From Parvularcula sp039818345 (GTDB lineage: Bacteria > Pseudomonadota > Alphaproteobacteria > Caulobacterales > Parvularculaceae), in contig JBCBUC010000003.1 of the NCBI GenBank assembly GCA_039818345.1, positions 62,001 through 126,000 of the forward strand: 64,000 nucleotides of DNA, read 5' to 3'. Below the pieces are notes generated by a model. It saw nothing but the letters and a program-made list of their open reading frames with translations, was not told the origin of the DNA and made no database searches. Positions within the stretch are counted from its first letter, which is position 1; each line of letters begins with the position of its first letter. Shown in pieces: positions 20,358 to 28,304 of this stretch. The translations under genes were made by a program, and so were the position numbers.

Positions 20358-21479
20358 ATGCCCAATTTACAACACGACATAGCGATTATCGGCGCGTTTC
20401 AGGGCCTCTTGTTGTTTGGGTTGTTGCTGACCGACACGCGGGTGTCGCAAGCAAGCCGACTGGTGGGCCTCATCTGTCTCGTCCTTGCACTGATGTTCTG
20501 TCTGCAACTTGTTTTGGCTCAGAGCGTAAGTGGACCATTGGTTTTCCTGACAGGTTGGCTGTTTTACCTTCCAGCGAGTCTCGGTGGTCTTGGTTATCTT
20601 TATTGCCGGAACGCTATACTCGATCAGAGATTGGCCTGGCGCGATCTTCTTCATCTCAGCCCGGTGCTAGTCTGTTATCTTCTGGTTGCGGACTACGTCG
20701 TCTTTCAGCCAGAAGCACTCCTTCGATGGATTAGCGGTGAGCAGGCAGCATCGTGGCGTATTGTTTGGAGTGAATACGTCCTTTTTTCCCAGGCGCTGTT
20801 TTACATTCCGGTGACGATCCGAATGATCCTGAGATTGAGAGCGCAAGCCCGTGTTCAACTTGCAAATTTCAACCCAGCAATCTTCGACTGGCTTTTGACG
20901 TTTACATCGTCGCTCTTTGTGTTTTGGGCATTGAAAGCCGTTTTCGCGCTCACCAACGTGGAGCACCCGCAAGCGTTCTCCCTCGCCGCGGATATCTTTA
21001 TCGTTATTCTGATCTATTTGGTTGCCGCCGCGCAGTGGCGACATCCGCAGCTCTTCCTCGTTGAGCAGTTGAATAAGATCCCGCGATCATCGCCAACGCC
21101 TCCAACATCCGGTTCACTGCTGGACGTCAGCACGCAGGCCGAACTCTACGAAACCATCAAAGACAAGGTTGAGAGCCAGCGCCTCTTTCAGCAGCCCGGG
21201 CTGACGCTCGCCAGCTTGGCCGAAGCCGCCGGGTTGAGCACTCACCACCTTTCCGAAGTGCTCAATCAACATGCCGGAAAGAACTTCTACGAATTCATCA
21301 ACGGCTATCGTATCGATTTTGTCCGACGCCGTTTTGAAGAGGATCAGACCAGCAAGGTTCTTGACATCGCCATGGAGGCGGGTTTCGCTTCAAAGAGCAC
21401 TTTCAACGCTATTTTCAAGCAGTACACCGGCAAGACCCCGACCCAGTATCGGCAAAGCCTGATGACCACGGACGTGTGA
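20358..21479 (+). CDS. AraC-family regulator with N-terminal membrane domain
   Basis: 373 residues. Residues 1-235 hold about seven hydrophobic segments (e.g. IAIIGAFQGLLLFGLLL, LVGLICLVLALMFCLQLVLA, FIVILIYLVAAA). The C-terminal 110 residues are an AraC double helix-turn-helix: LTLASLAEAAGLSTHHLSEVLNQHAGKNFYEFINGYRIDFVRRRF and VLDIAMEAGFASKSTFNAIFKQYTGKTPTQYRQ. Membrane-bound AraC proteins of this layout are known but their signals are mostly undefined. The gene lies 101 bases upstream of an M20 peptidase gene on the same strand, so that enzyme may be its target or may produce its signal. Confidence 0.9.
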   Translation: MPNLQHDIAIIGAFQGLLLFGLLLTDTRVSQASRLVGLICLVLALMFCLQLVLAQSVSGPLVFLTGWLFYLPASLGGLGYLYCRNAILDQRLAWRDLLHLSPVLVCYLLVADYVVFQPEALLRWISGEQAASWRIVWSEYVLFSQALFYIPVTIRMILRLRAQARVQLANFNPAIFDWLLTFTSSLFVFWALKAVFALTNVEHPQAFSLAADIFIVILIYLVAAAQWRHPQLFLVEQLNKIPRSSPTPPTSGSLLDVSTQAELYETIKDKVESQRLFQQPGLTLASLAEAAGLSTHHLSEVLNQHAGKNFYEFINGYRIDFVRRRFEEDQTSKVLDIAMEAGFASKSTFNAIFKQYTGKTPTQYRQSLMTTDV

Positions 21480-21580
21480 AACGTCCCAGTTGGACGTCCA
21501 GGTCTATCCATTCGGACGACCAGCGGCCCTCAAAACCGGCAATTCAACTTCACCGTTTCGTTCGTTTGACAGGTGAAGAG

Positions 21581-22873
21581 ATGCTACCCGCCAAAACCAG
21601 CCGACCTCTGCTGATCGGAGGAGCACCGCTCTTAGCGGTTATGCTGCTCGCCGCCTGTATCGCGATGCCTGAGGGCACAACGGTTAAGGATCACCACCGG
21701 CGAGCCAGTGACGCCATCGTCGCTGCGGAACGCAGTCTCATCGCCTTCCGCCATGACCTGCACCGCCATCCCGAACTTTCGATGCAAGAAGAGCGCACAT
21801 CGAGAAAGATAGCCGAGCAGCTCGATGCGCTTGGCTTTGATGTTCGCACGAATGTTGGCGGATACGGCGTGGTCGGTGTCCTCTATGGCGATGGGCCTGG
21901 CGCGTCCGATGGCCCGACCGTCGCTTTTCGCGCGGATATGGATGCGGTTCGAGACTATACCGATGACCCAGTTCCCTATGCATCCACGGCTAAAGGGGTT
22001 CGACACAATTGTGGGCACGATATGCATTCGGCGATCGGTCTTGGCCTTGCTATCGGCTTTGCGGAGATACGGGACACGCTGCCAGGAAACGTCATGCTCG
22101 TGTTCCAGCCAGCAGAAGAAACCGGTACCGGGGCGCGGAGCATGCTTGCCGATGGGGTCTTTGCAGACCTCAAACCTGATGCGATCCTTGCGGTTCATAC
22201 CTATCCGCTCGAGGTTGGCGAACTCGCCGTGCGTCCAGGTGGTTTGTTGGCCGGGCGCGCCCAGTTCGCGATCTCGATGACAGGGATGGGCGATGTTGCC
22301 GATGCAGCCGCGCAAGTCAGCGCTGCATTGAAAGCGGTGTCGACCATCAGCCCCGATGCCCGCCTTGAGCAGTCTCCGCCTGATTTTATCGACGTTCAAC
22401 TGACCCCGCGAACGGTGGATCCGGTGGACGGCAAGATTGTCGTGCATGGAACGGTGATGTCCGCAGGCATTGAGGGGCGCGCCTATGTCCGTGAGCAAAT
22501 AACGACGGCAATAGATCGTCTAGGCTTAGAGGATATCGACCTGGACATGTCCTATCTCCAGACGTTTGAGGGCGTGAACAATGATCCCGTTGTTCTCAGC
22601 AGAACATCTCAAGCGATCACATCCTTAACCCCAGAGGTCAGCATACAGACGCTCGACTATGTCTATCCGGCGTTCAGCGAAGACTTTGGATCGTTTCAGC
22701 TGGAAGTTCCCGGCGTTATGTATCTCCTCGGCGTCAACAATTCCAAGACAGGCACAGTCGGTTTTCCTCACAGCCCGGACTATGTCGCTGATGATGCTGC
22801 TATCGTGGTTGGGTCCCGGGCCATGCTCGCCGCAGCGCTGAGCTTCATGGAAGGCCTAGAAACGGGAGGGTAA
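21581..22873 (+). CDS. M20-family amidohydrolase/peptidase, lipoprotein
   Basis: 430 residues from ATG 21581 (MLPAKTSRPLLIGGAPLLAVMLLAACIAMPEG, RBS AGGTGAAG), with lipobox LLAAC, so it is anchored to a membrane outside the cytoplasm. The frame is open to 21476, overlapping the regulator stop, but the added 35 residues would bury the signal. Metal-dependent hydrolase motifs: FRADMDA, HNCGHDMHSA (metal Cys and His), FQPAEETGTGARSM (catalytic and metal Glu) and VGFPHSPDYV (late metal His). It resembles N-acyl-amino-acid and hippurate hydrolases, so it probably removes acyl groups from amino acids or dipeptides in the periplasm. The exact substrate is unknown. Confidence 0.88.
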   Translation: MLPAKTSRPLLIGGAPLLAVMLLAACIAMPEGTTVKDHHRRASDAIVAAERSLIAFRHDLHRHPELSMQEERTSRKIAEQLDALGFDVRTNVGGYGVVGVLYGDGPGASDGPTVAFRADMDAVRDYTDDPVPYASTAKGVRHNCGHDMHSAIGLGLAIGFAEIRDTLPGNVMLVFQPAEETGTGARSMLADGVFADLKPDAILAVHTYPLEVGELAVRPGGLLAGRAQFAISMTGMGDVADAAAQVSAALKAVSTISPDARLEQSPPDFIDVQLTPRTVDPVDGKIVVHGTVMSAGIEGRAYVREQITTAIDRLGLEDIDLDMSYLQTFEGVNNDPVVLSRTSQAITSLTPEVSIQTLDYVYPAFSEDFGSFQLEVPGVMYLLGVNNSKTGTVGFPHSPDYVADDAAIVVGSRAMLAAALSFMEGLETGG

Positions 22874-22913
22874 GCGGGAAACCCAAAAAACGTCTCAATG
22901 ATTTTTTGTTAGC

Positions 22914-22940
22914 ACCCGGGCCAATGAGGTTGGCCCGGGT
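22914..22940. terminator. Bidirectional hairpin between convergent genes
   Basis: Perfect 11-bp inverted repeat ACCCGGGCCAA / TTGGCCCGGGT with a 5-base loop, between the converging M20 and hydrolase genes. The T-runs are short (CGTTT on plus), so its strength as an intrinsic terminator is uncertain. Confidence 0.65.
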
Positions 22941-22955
22941 CGTTTGGATCGTGTT

Positions 22956-23891
22956 CTACTTTTGAATGAAGCGGAGCAAGTCCGCGTTGACGATGTCCGG
23001 GTGCGTTGCGAACAATCCGTGTGATAGTCCTTCGTAAGTGATGATCTCACCGTTTTGGAGGAGTTTGATTGCTTCGCGTGCGGTGTTATCCACCGGAACA
23101 ATCTGATCATCCTCTCCATGCATCACCAAGACGGGTTGCTCAATCGATTTCAGATCCTCGGTAAAATCAGTCTCCGAGAAAGCTTTGATGCTGTCATATT
23201 GAGCTTTTGCACCGCCATTCATGCCTTGGCGCCACCAATTGCGGATCAGGCCTTCGCTCACTTCAGCGCCTTCACGATTGAAGCCGTAAAAGGGGCCAGA
23301 CGGAATATCGAGAAAGAACTGTGCTCGGTTGTTCACGAGCGCTTCTCGAAAGCCGTCAAAGACGTCGACGGGAATGCCTTCTGGATTTGACTCCGTCTGC
23401 GCCATAATCGGCGTGACCGCACCCAGCAAAACCGCTTTGGACACCCGGCCCGGAGCACTGATGGCCACATAACGCGCCACAACACCACCGCCTGTTGAAT
23501 GACCGATGTGGACGGCGTTTTTCAGATCGAGCGCTTCGACCACATCATAGACATCTTTGGCGTAGGTATCCATGTCGTTGCCGGAATAGGTCTGATCCGA
23601 CCGACCGTGGCCGCGCCGATCCATGGCAATGACGCGATAGCCTTTTTCCAAGAAGAACAGCATCTGGCTGTCCCAATCGTCAGAGCTGAGGGGCCAGCCA
23701 TGATGGAACACAATGGGTTCGGCATCCTTTGGGCCCCAGTCTTTATAAAAGATATTGGTTCCGTCTCGTGTTGCGATGAATGACATGGCTTGTTCTCCTT
23801 GATTGATAACGGGTTGAGCTTGGTCGACGTTAGGCGCTTGGCAGGCCGCGAGAGCACCGAGAGCGAGGGCAGATACGAGGGATTTGAACAT
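22956..23891 (-). CDS. Haloperoxidase-like alpha/beta hydrolase, lipoprotein
   Basis: 311 residues; of two adjacent ATGs the second (23891) has the better spacing from AGGAG. A lipoprotein signal (FKSLVSALALGALAACQ) precedes a full alpha/beta hydrolase domain: oxyanion region HHGWPLSSDDWD, nucleophile Ser in GHSTGGG, acid in HGEDDQIVP, and His in LSHGLFATH. The sequence is closest to cofactor-free chloroperoxidases/non-heme haloperoxidases, which are in practice esterases with perhydrolase side activity. It is transcribed away from an OhrR-type regulator across shared operator repeats (23912-24008), so it is probably induced by organic peroxide or a similar electrophile. Export is unusual for this group. 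Confidence 0.88.
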   Translation of the reverse strand: MFKSLVSALALGALAACQAPNVDQAQPVINQGEQAMSFIATRDGTNIFYKDWGPKDAEPIVFHHGWPLSSDDWDSQMLFFLEKGYRVIAMDRRGHGRSDQTYSGNDMDTYAKDVYDVVEALDLKNAVHIGHSTGGGVVARYVAISAPGRVSKAVLLGAVTPIMAQTESNPEGIPVDVFDGFREALVNNRAQFFLDIPSGPFYGFNREGAEVSEGLIRNWWRQGMNGGAKAQYDSIKAFSETDFTEDLKSIEQPVLVMHGEDDQIVPVDNTAREAIKLLQNGEIITYEGLSHGLFATHPDIVNADLLRFIQK

Positions 23892-23911
23892 CATCTTCTC
23901 CTAAATCGTTT

Positions 23912-24008
23912 GCGATAATGTTTATCGCGATAAGTGATGACGTGAAAGTACCCATTGAATCTCGTTCGTCAACAGTTATGTTTATCGCGATATCTAATTG
24001 CGCGATAA
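23912..24008. promoter_or_regulatory. OhrR/MarR operator repeats between divergent genes
   Basis: Site 1 at 23912-23928 is a perfect inverted repeat GCGATAA-TGT-TTATCGC, overlapping TTATCGCGATAA at 23922-23933. Site 2 holds TATCGCGATA at 23983-23992 and the halves TTATCGC (23982) and GCGATAA (24002). The same half-site thus occurs at least four times in 97 bases between the two genes. A 17-bp dyad of this kind is the usual size for a MarR/OhrR operator. One site sits near each start, consistent with repression of both the hydrolase and the regulator. Confidence 0.8.
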
Positions 24009-24047
24009 TCTACGGATTTTGTTGCTCAATTTTTTTGGAGAAAGTTC

Positions 24048-24497
24048 ATGCCAAAGCCGAAACTCATGGCCCCACCCCCGCTGAGCGAGCACGTTTGCCA
24101 CTCGATTTACACCATCAACTTGGCCATCCAGCGAGCCTACAAGCCCGCTTTGGATTACCTTGGCCTCACCTATCCACAGTATTTGGTGCTGAACCTCCTT
24201 TGGGATCGAGACGCACAAACGGTCAGTTCGCTCGCTGAGCAATTGGACTTGGAACCGAGCACGCTCACGCCCATGCTGAAAAGGTTAGAAAGCTCCGGCC
24301 TGGTTAAACGCACGCGGAACCCGAAAGACGAACGACAGGTGCTGATTGAATTGACCAGAGAGGGTCGAGAGCTGCGATCGCGTGCGGGATGCGTTGCCCA
24401 GACGATGCTTGAAAAGTCGGGCATGACGATGGCGGAGCTTATGGCTTTGAACGAGCAAATCCGCGAACTTCTTTCGCGACTGAAGGACAACGCATAA
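24048..24497 (+). CDS. ohrR: OhrR-type MarR-family peroxide-sensing repressor
   Basis: 149 residues with RBS TGGAGAAAG. LSEHVCHSIYTINLAIQRAYKPALDYLGLTYPQYLVLNLLW matches the OhrR N-terminal signature; Cys17 lies where OhrR has its reactive peroxidatic cysteine, and the Tyr residues that hydrogen-bond to it are kept. The winged helix follows (TVSSLAEQLDLEPSTLTPMLKRLESSGLVKRTRNPKDERQVLIELT). OhrR normally controls ohr; no ohr gene is in the window and the evident target here is the haloperoxidase-like gene. A second cysteine in RSRAGCVAQ (residue about 124) could allow two-Cys chemistry. General MarR family membership is certain, the OhrR assignment likely. Confidence 0.85.
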   Translation: MPKPKLMAPPPLSEHVCHSIYTINLAIQRAYKPALDYLGLTYPQYLVLNLLWDRDAQTVSSLAEQLDLEPSTLTPMLKRLESSGLVKRTRNPKDERQVLIELTREGRELRSRAGCVAQTMLEKSGMTMAELMALNEQIRELLSRLKDNA

Positions 24498-24674
24498 ACG
24501 GGCAATGCGATCAATCCTTAGGCGCGATCAGCGTATGACAATCACCGAATTTATTGAGATGTCAGCTCTAGGCGAAGACTTATCATTCGTCCGCTTGCTG
24601 CTTTAATCAGCGTAAGAGCGATCATGCGCAAACGAGCTGCAATGGTCCCTAAACTACCATTGCGCTGCGTCCAT

Positions 24675-24708
24675 CAAATACCCGGTTTGATGCAAAACCG
24701 GGTATTTG
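24675..24708. terminator. Bidirectional terminator between ohrR and GST genes
   Basis: Perfect 14-bp inverted repeat CAAATACCCGGTTT / AAACCGGGTATTTG with a 6-base loop, placed between two convergent genes and 13 bases from the GST stop. It is AT-rich on the outer side in both directions, as expected for a two-way intrinsic terminator. Confidence 0.75.
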
Positions 24709-24720
24709 AGGAACAGCGTC

Positions 24721-25380
24721 TTACTTCATGCCGTAGTGTTTTCGGAACTCTTCCTGTCCCGCCAAGGCGTCTTCGTCGACAGTTTTGACCGCTGGACGTG
24801 TTCTTAACTCCTCAATGAGCGCATGAGCGCTCGGAAGCTCCGCAGAAAGATCCCAATCCAACACCCTTTGGGCAACTGACCGAGCCAGTGGGAATGTGTA
24901 GAGGAACACCATGTCCGCATAGCTTAGCGTTTCTCCTGCTAGGTAAGGTGAGAACACTGCATGCCGCCGTAGGGCACCGACACCACGTTCCATCACCACA
25001 CGGACTTCATCCTTGGTGAGATCTGGCGTAGGGCCTGCACCAAAGAAAGCTTGTCCATGGCAACGACGTGCTGGCAGCTCCAAATACAGCTCGGTGAATT
25101 TGATCAACTCGCGCACCCGCGACTTTTCAAAGGGATCGGAAGGATAGAAAGACGGTCCGGCTTGTGTTTCGTCGATGTAATCCAGGATAACTGAGGTCTC
25201 GCTTAAAAACCCATGTTCTGTTTCCACGAAAGGCACTTTTCCCATAGGGCTTTTGGCGAGCATGTCTTCGCTTTGCCCCGTGAACACACGGACGTCTTCA
25301 TACGCCGCGCCCTTCTCGATCAAGGCCAATTTGACCATGTTAAAATAATTCGATGCAGGAAATCCGTAGAGTTTAATCAT
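24721..25380 (-). CDS. Glutathione S-transferase family protein
   Basis: 219 residues from ATG 25380 (MIKLYGFPASNYFNMVKLALIEKG; GGAG upstream). The 23 extra in-frame residues to 25449 are not GST-like. N-terminal thioredoxin-fold domain with GKVPFVETEHGFLSETSVILDYIDE (cis-Pro and the ES/ET glutathione-binding turn), then an all-helical C-terminal domain with SYADMVFLYTFPLA. It probably conjugates glutathione to electrophiles; its position beside the peroxide regulator fits stress defence but no shared operator is visible. Confidence 0.85.
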   Translation of the reverse strand: MIKLYGFPASNYFNMVKLALIEKGAAYEDVRVFTGQSEDMLAKSPMGKVPFVETEHGFLSETSVILDYIDETQAGPSFYPSDPFEKSRVRELIKFTELYLELPARRCHGQAFFGAGPTPDLTKDEVRVVMERGVGALRRHAVFSPYLAGETLSYADMVFLYTFPLARSVAQRVLDWDLSAELPSAHALIEELRTRPAVKTVDEDALAGQEEFRKHYGMK

Positions 25381-25569
25381 TTCATTGCTCCGATCCTTGA
25401 TTTTGTCATTTTTATACTTTGGTGGACATCCTCTAGACTGTCCTCTCAACGAATTCCATGGAGAATAACTGTTTCAACAATGGGCTTTGATGATCATTAG
25501 AACGATGGACGCGATATCAGGTGTTTGCGAAAAGCCTGATTATTGGGTTTTTTGGCAGCTCACCGATAC

Positions 25570-26073
25570 TTAGAGTTTTGTGGGGTTGGGCACATCTCCA
25601 TAGACGGCCTTCGGGTCGAAGGTTTTCTCATTCTCCGTGAAGATCAGCCGAGCCGGTACACCGGTGGGCTCGCCAAGTTCAACAGCCCGATAGAAGCACG
25701 AGCGGTAGCCAACATGACAACTGGCCCCTGACCCCGCGACCTGAACGCGCAGCCAAACGGCATCCTGGTCGTCATCAATACGCATCTCAACAACCTTTTG
25801 GGTTAGCCCGCTTGTGGCGCCCTTATGCCAGAGACGCTCGGCGCTTCGGCTCCAATAGTGAGCCTCGCCGGTGGCCATCGTTTTCCGCAAGGCTTCACCG
25901 TTCATATAGCCGAGCATCAACACCTCGCCCGTTTCTGCGTCAGTGGTGATGCAGGGAATAAGGCCGTCGGCGTCGAACCGTGGCGCTAAGACGGAGCCCT
26001 CTTCGACCTGCTCCACGCTCACTCGCTTGGCAAAAGCGCCCTGGGGATCTGGACTGGCCACTTTACTTGTCAT
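25570..26073 (-). CDS. hisI: Phosphoribosyl-AMP cyclohydrolase, possible low-zinc paralogue
   Basis: Histidine biosynthesis enzyme opening the adenine ring of phosphoribosyl-AMP. 167 residues, single domain without HisE. Family motifs: GEVLMLGYMN, GEAHYWSRSAERLWHKGATSG and ASCHVGYRSCFYRAV (Cys119 and Cys126). The family's D-C-D-x-D-A motif reads D-D-D-Q-D-A at residues 100-105, so the cysteine between the first two aspartates, which I believe supplies one of the three zinc ligands, is Asp101. No other his genes are nearby. It is divergent from zur and a COG0523 chaperone, the setting reported for zinc-starvation paralogues of zinc enzymes. It may therefore be a backup HisI or simply the only one. 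Confidence 0.88.
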   Translation of the reverse strand: MTSKVASPDPQGAFAKRVSVEQVEEGSVLAPRFDADGLIPCITTDAETGEVLMLGYMNGEALRKTMATGEAHYWSRSAERLWHKGATSGLTQKVVEMRIDDDQDAVWLRVQVAGSGASCHVGYRSCFYRAVELGEPTGVPARLIFTENEKTFDPKAVYGDVPNPTKL

Positions 26074-26089
26074 CGGTCGCGTGCTCTTT

Positions 26090-26110
26090 CGTTGCGGATA
26101 CGACGCAACG
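26090..26110. promoter_or_regulatory. Inverted repeat in the hisI-zur divergent promoter
   Basis: CGTTGCG-N7-CGCAACG, a perfect 7-bp dyad in the 72 bases between the hisI and zur starts. Adjacent AT-rich GTTATTAC at 26110-26117 resembles part of a Zur box. Either could be the control site; neither matches a full consensus I can vouch for. Confidence 0.35.
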
Positions 26111-26145
26111 TTATTACATCGCCGAATTCATTCGCAAGTGGATCA

Positions 26146-26664
26146 ATGCAAGTGACGCGTCAGCCGACCAAACCTCGCCCCTGCACCGACACCGATTGCT
26201 TGGGGCAGCATGCGCCGGCGGAGCGAGTGGCGCTTGCGATGTCTTTGTGCAAATCGCGGGGTGTTCAGCTGACAGAGCTTCGGCGCCAAATTCTTGAGCT
26301 TCTTTGGGAGAGCGGGCGCGCGACAGGCGCCTACGAGCTCATCGAAGCGCTGAAGCGCAAGGTCGCCCGCCCGGTGGGTCCACCGACCATCTACCGGGCC
26401 CTTGAGTTTTTGATGTCCCAGGGTTTCGTCTCCAAGATTGAGAGCAGAAACGCTTATGTGCCCTGCGCCCATCCCGAGCGGGACGGAGACTGCCTTTTCT
26501 TTATCTGCAACGCGTGCGGATCATCGCTTGAACTGACAGACGCACGCCTTGAACGCAGGATTAGTGAGACCGCAGCCCGTCTTGGTTTTAGGCCCACACG
26601 GCAGGTCGTCGAAATCCAAGGAACCTGCTCAACCTGTCATGCCGTCGGTTCGGAAACACGATGA
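26146..26664 (+). CDS. zur: Fur-family zinc uptake regulator
   Basis: 172 residues from ATG 26146 (MQVTRQPTKPRPCTDTDCLGQ); the frame is open to 26092 but the longer start would cut into the promoter. Winged-helix domain RGVQLTELRRQILELLWESGRATGAYELIEAL and PPTIYRALEFLMSQGFVSKIES, then a dimerisation domain with two CxxC pairs (CNACG and CSTCH) that bind structural zinc. The Cys-containing N-terminus is typical of alphaproteobacterial Zur rather than Fur. The stop overlaps the start of the COG0523 gene, so the two are one operon. Confidence 0.88.
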   Translation: MQVTRQPTKPRPCTDTDCLGQHAPAERVALAMSLCKSRGVQLTELRRQILELLWESGRATGAYELIEALKRKVARPVGPPTIYRALEFLMSQGFVSKIESRNAYVPCAHPERDGDCLFFICNACGSSLELTDARLERRISETAARLGFRPTRQVVEIQGTCSTCHAVGSETR

Positions 26665-27752
26665 CCATGGCCAACGCCATCAAGGATGCTGATCATCAGC
26701 ATGACGCGAAGCGATTGCCGATTTCTGTCCTGACCGGTTTTCTGGGTTCAGGGAAGACAACTGTCCTCAACCACCTGATCAGACAGCCCGAATTGAGCAA
26801 AGCGTTGGTCATCATCAATGAGTTTGGTGAAATCGGGCTCGACCATAACCTTGTGACTCATAGCTCCGAAGACGTCGTGATCGAGATGTCGAACGGCTGT
26901 GTCTGTTGCACCCTCAGGCGCGATCTTGCCAAGACACTACGCGAAGCACCGGGGCGGTTCGCGCGAGGCGGGAAGCTCTGGTTTGACCGCGTGATCATCG
27001 AAACCACGGGGCTAGCGGACCCCGCCCCTATTCTGAACACACTCATGACCGACCCTGGTCTTGCGCAGCGGTATCGTGTGGACGGTGTGGTTGCGACCGT
27101 CGACGCGGTGCATGGCGGCGATACCCTTCATCGGCAGATTGAAGCGGTTAAACAGGCGGCTATCGCCGACCGATTGCTCCTTACTAAGACGGATCTCGTT
27201 GATCACGACACGTTGCAACACCTGCAAACCAACCTCCAGGCACTCAACCCAGCAGCGCCGCATGTGATCGCGAGGAATGGCGCCGTCGACAGCGCATCAG
27301 TCTTGGATGCTGGCCTTTATGATCCAAAGACAAAGAGCCTCAATGTCCAGAACTGGTTGAAAGCCGAAGCCTATCCCAATCCGCGCCGCGACGGAACGGG
27401 CACGGAAGAAAGAACAGATGCCTTTCGCCATTCAGCCGACATCCAGTCCATTTGCATGACGATTGACGAGCCCGTCAGTCGCGCCGCGCTCGATCGCTTT
27501 TTCGATACCCTACGCGAGCTTAATGGTGACGATCTGTTGCGATTCAAAGCCATGATGAACGTCATTGGTTCAGACGGCCCTGTTGTGATCCATGGTGTTC
27601 AACACATCTTCCACCCTTTGGCCACGCTGGCTGATTGGCCAAGCGAAGACCACCGCTCGCGGATTGTTTTCATCACCCGGGGCATTGATACGGGCAAGCT
27701 CCAAGACACACTCAAAGTGTTCGAAGAACAATATACTATGTGTCCAGAGTAA
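26661..27752 (+). CDS. COG0523 GTPase, zinc metallochaperone type
   Basis: 363 residues. Walker A GFLGSGKTT at about residues 27-35, the metal-binding CxCC motif in NGCVCCTLRRDL (about 80), ETTGLADP, and a C-terminal CobW domain (SICMTIDEPVSRAALDRFFD ... VIHGVQHIFHP). COG0523 members are GTP-dependent metal chaperones (CobW for cobalt, ZagA/YeiR-like for zinc, nitrile hydratase activators). Overlap with zur by 4 bp points to zinc delivery under zinc starvation. GTPase and metal motifs are intact. Confidence 0.88.
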   Translation: MTMANAIKDADHQHDAKRLPISVLTGFLGSGKTTVLNHLIRQPELSKALVIINEFGEIGLDHNLVTHSSEDVVIEMSNGCVCCTLRRDLAKTLREAPGRFARGGKLWFDRVIIETTGLADPAPILNTLMTDPGLAQRYRVDGVVATVDAVHGGDTLHRQIEAVKQAAIADRLLLTKTDLVDHDTLQHLQTNLQALNPAAPHVIARNGAVDSASVLDAGLYDPKTKSLNVQNWLKAEAYPNPRRDGTGTEERTDAFRHSADIQSICMTIDEPVSRAALDRFFDTLRELNGDDLLRFKAMMNVIGSDGPVVIHGVQHIFHPLATLADWPSEDHRSRIVFITRGIDTGKLQDTLKVFEEQYTMCPE

Positions 27753-28304
27753 TGGACTTACTAGTCAATTGATGGAATTACGATCGATCCGTGGTGAGAC
27801 AATGACAATCAACCCCTGCACTCCCCGCGCGCTGACCCACAAACCCAGCCTTGCTCACTCGAACAGTCACAACGCTAGACTCCGGACCCAAATAATCGTT
27901 TGAGCCGATGGGCGGATCCGGGGCCTAGGTTGCTTTCAAAGCAAGGGGGCACAATCGGCCCAACACTGCGGGATTTGAAGCCACACCTACGGCAACACGT
28001 CGACGTAAAGGCCGATGGCTGAAAATGTTAGTCTGTATTTCATCACCACACATACAATATCAGAGACGTCAATTTTTCTTCTGTTAGCGGATGTCTTGGC
28101 ACCGCTGTTCGTCTGCATGCTTATTTTCTTTCGCAGCCGGACTTTTTGTCCGCACCCCAACTTAGGACATGATAACACCCAACAGCAGCAACGAGGCCCC
28201 TGCAAAAATTAGCATACAGCATGCCAAGGCCTACAAAAAACTGTTACGAACCGTTGCTACCCGGGATGTTCTTTTCTTTCTTTTGATCTCCGGGGGACTC
28301 ATCC
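27753..28304. other. Intergenic, no feature recognised
   Basis: 552 bases with only short frames. An RBS-like CCGGGGGA stands before the nuclease ATG at 28305. I see no RNA gene, strong hairpin or IS end here. Confidence 0.6.

Noticed and set aside
25570..26073. Assignment of the hisI gene as a bifunctional HisIE
   Set aside because: The protein ends after the cyclohydrolase domain at 167 residues; no PRA-pyrophosphatase domain follows.
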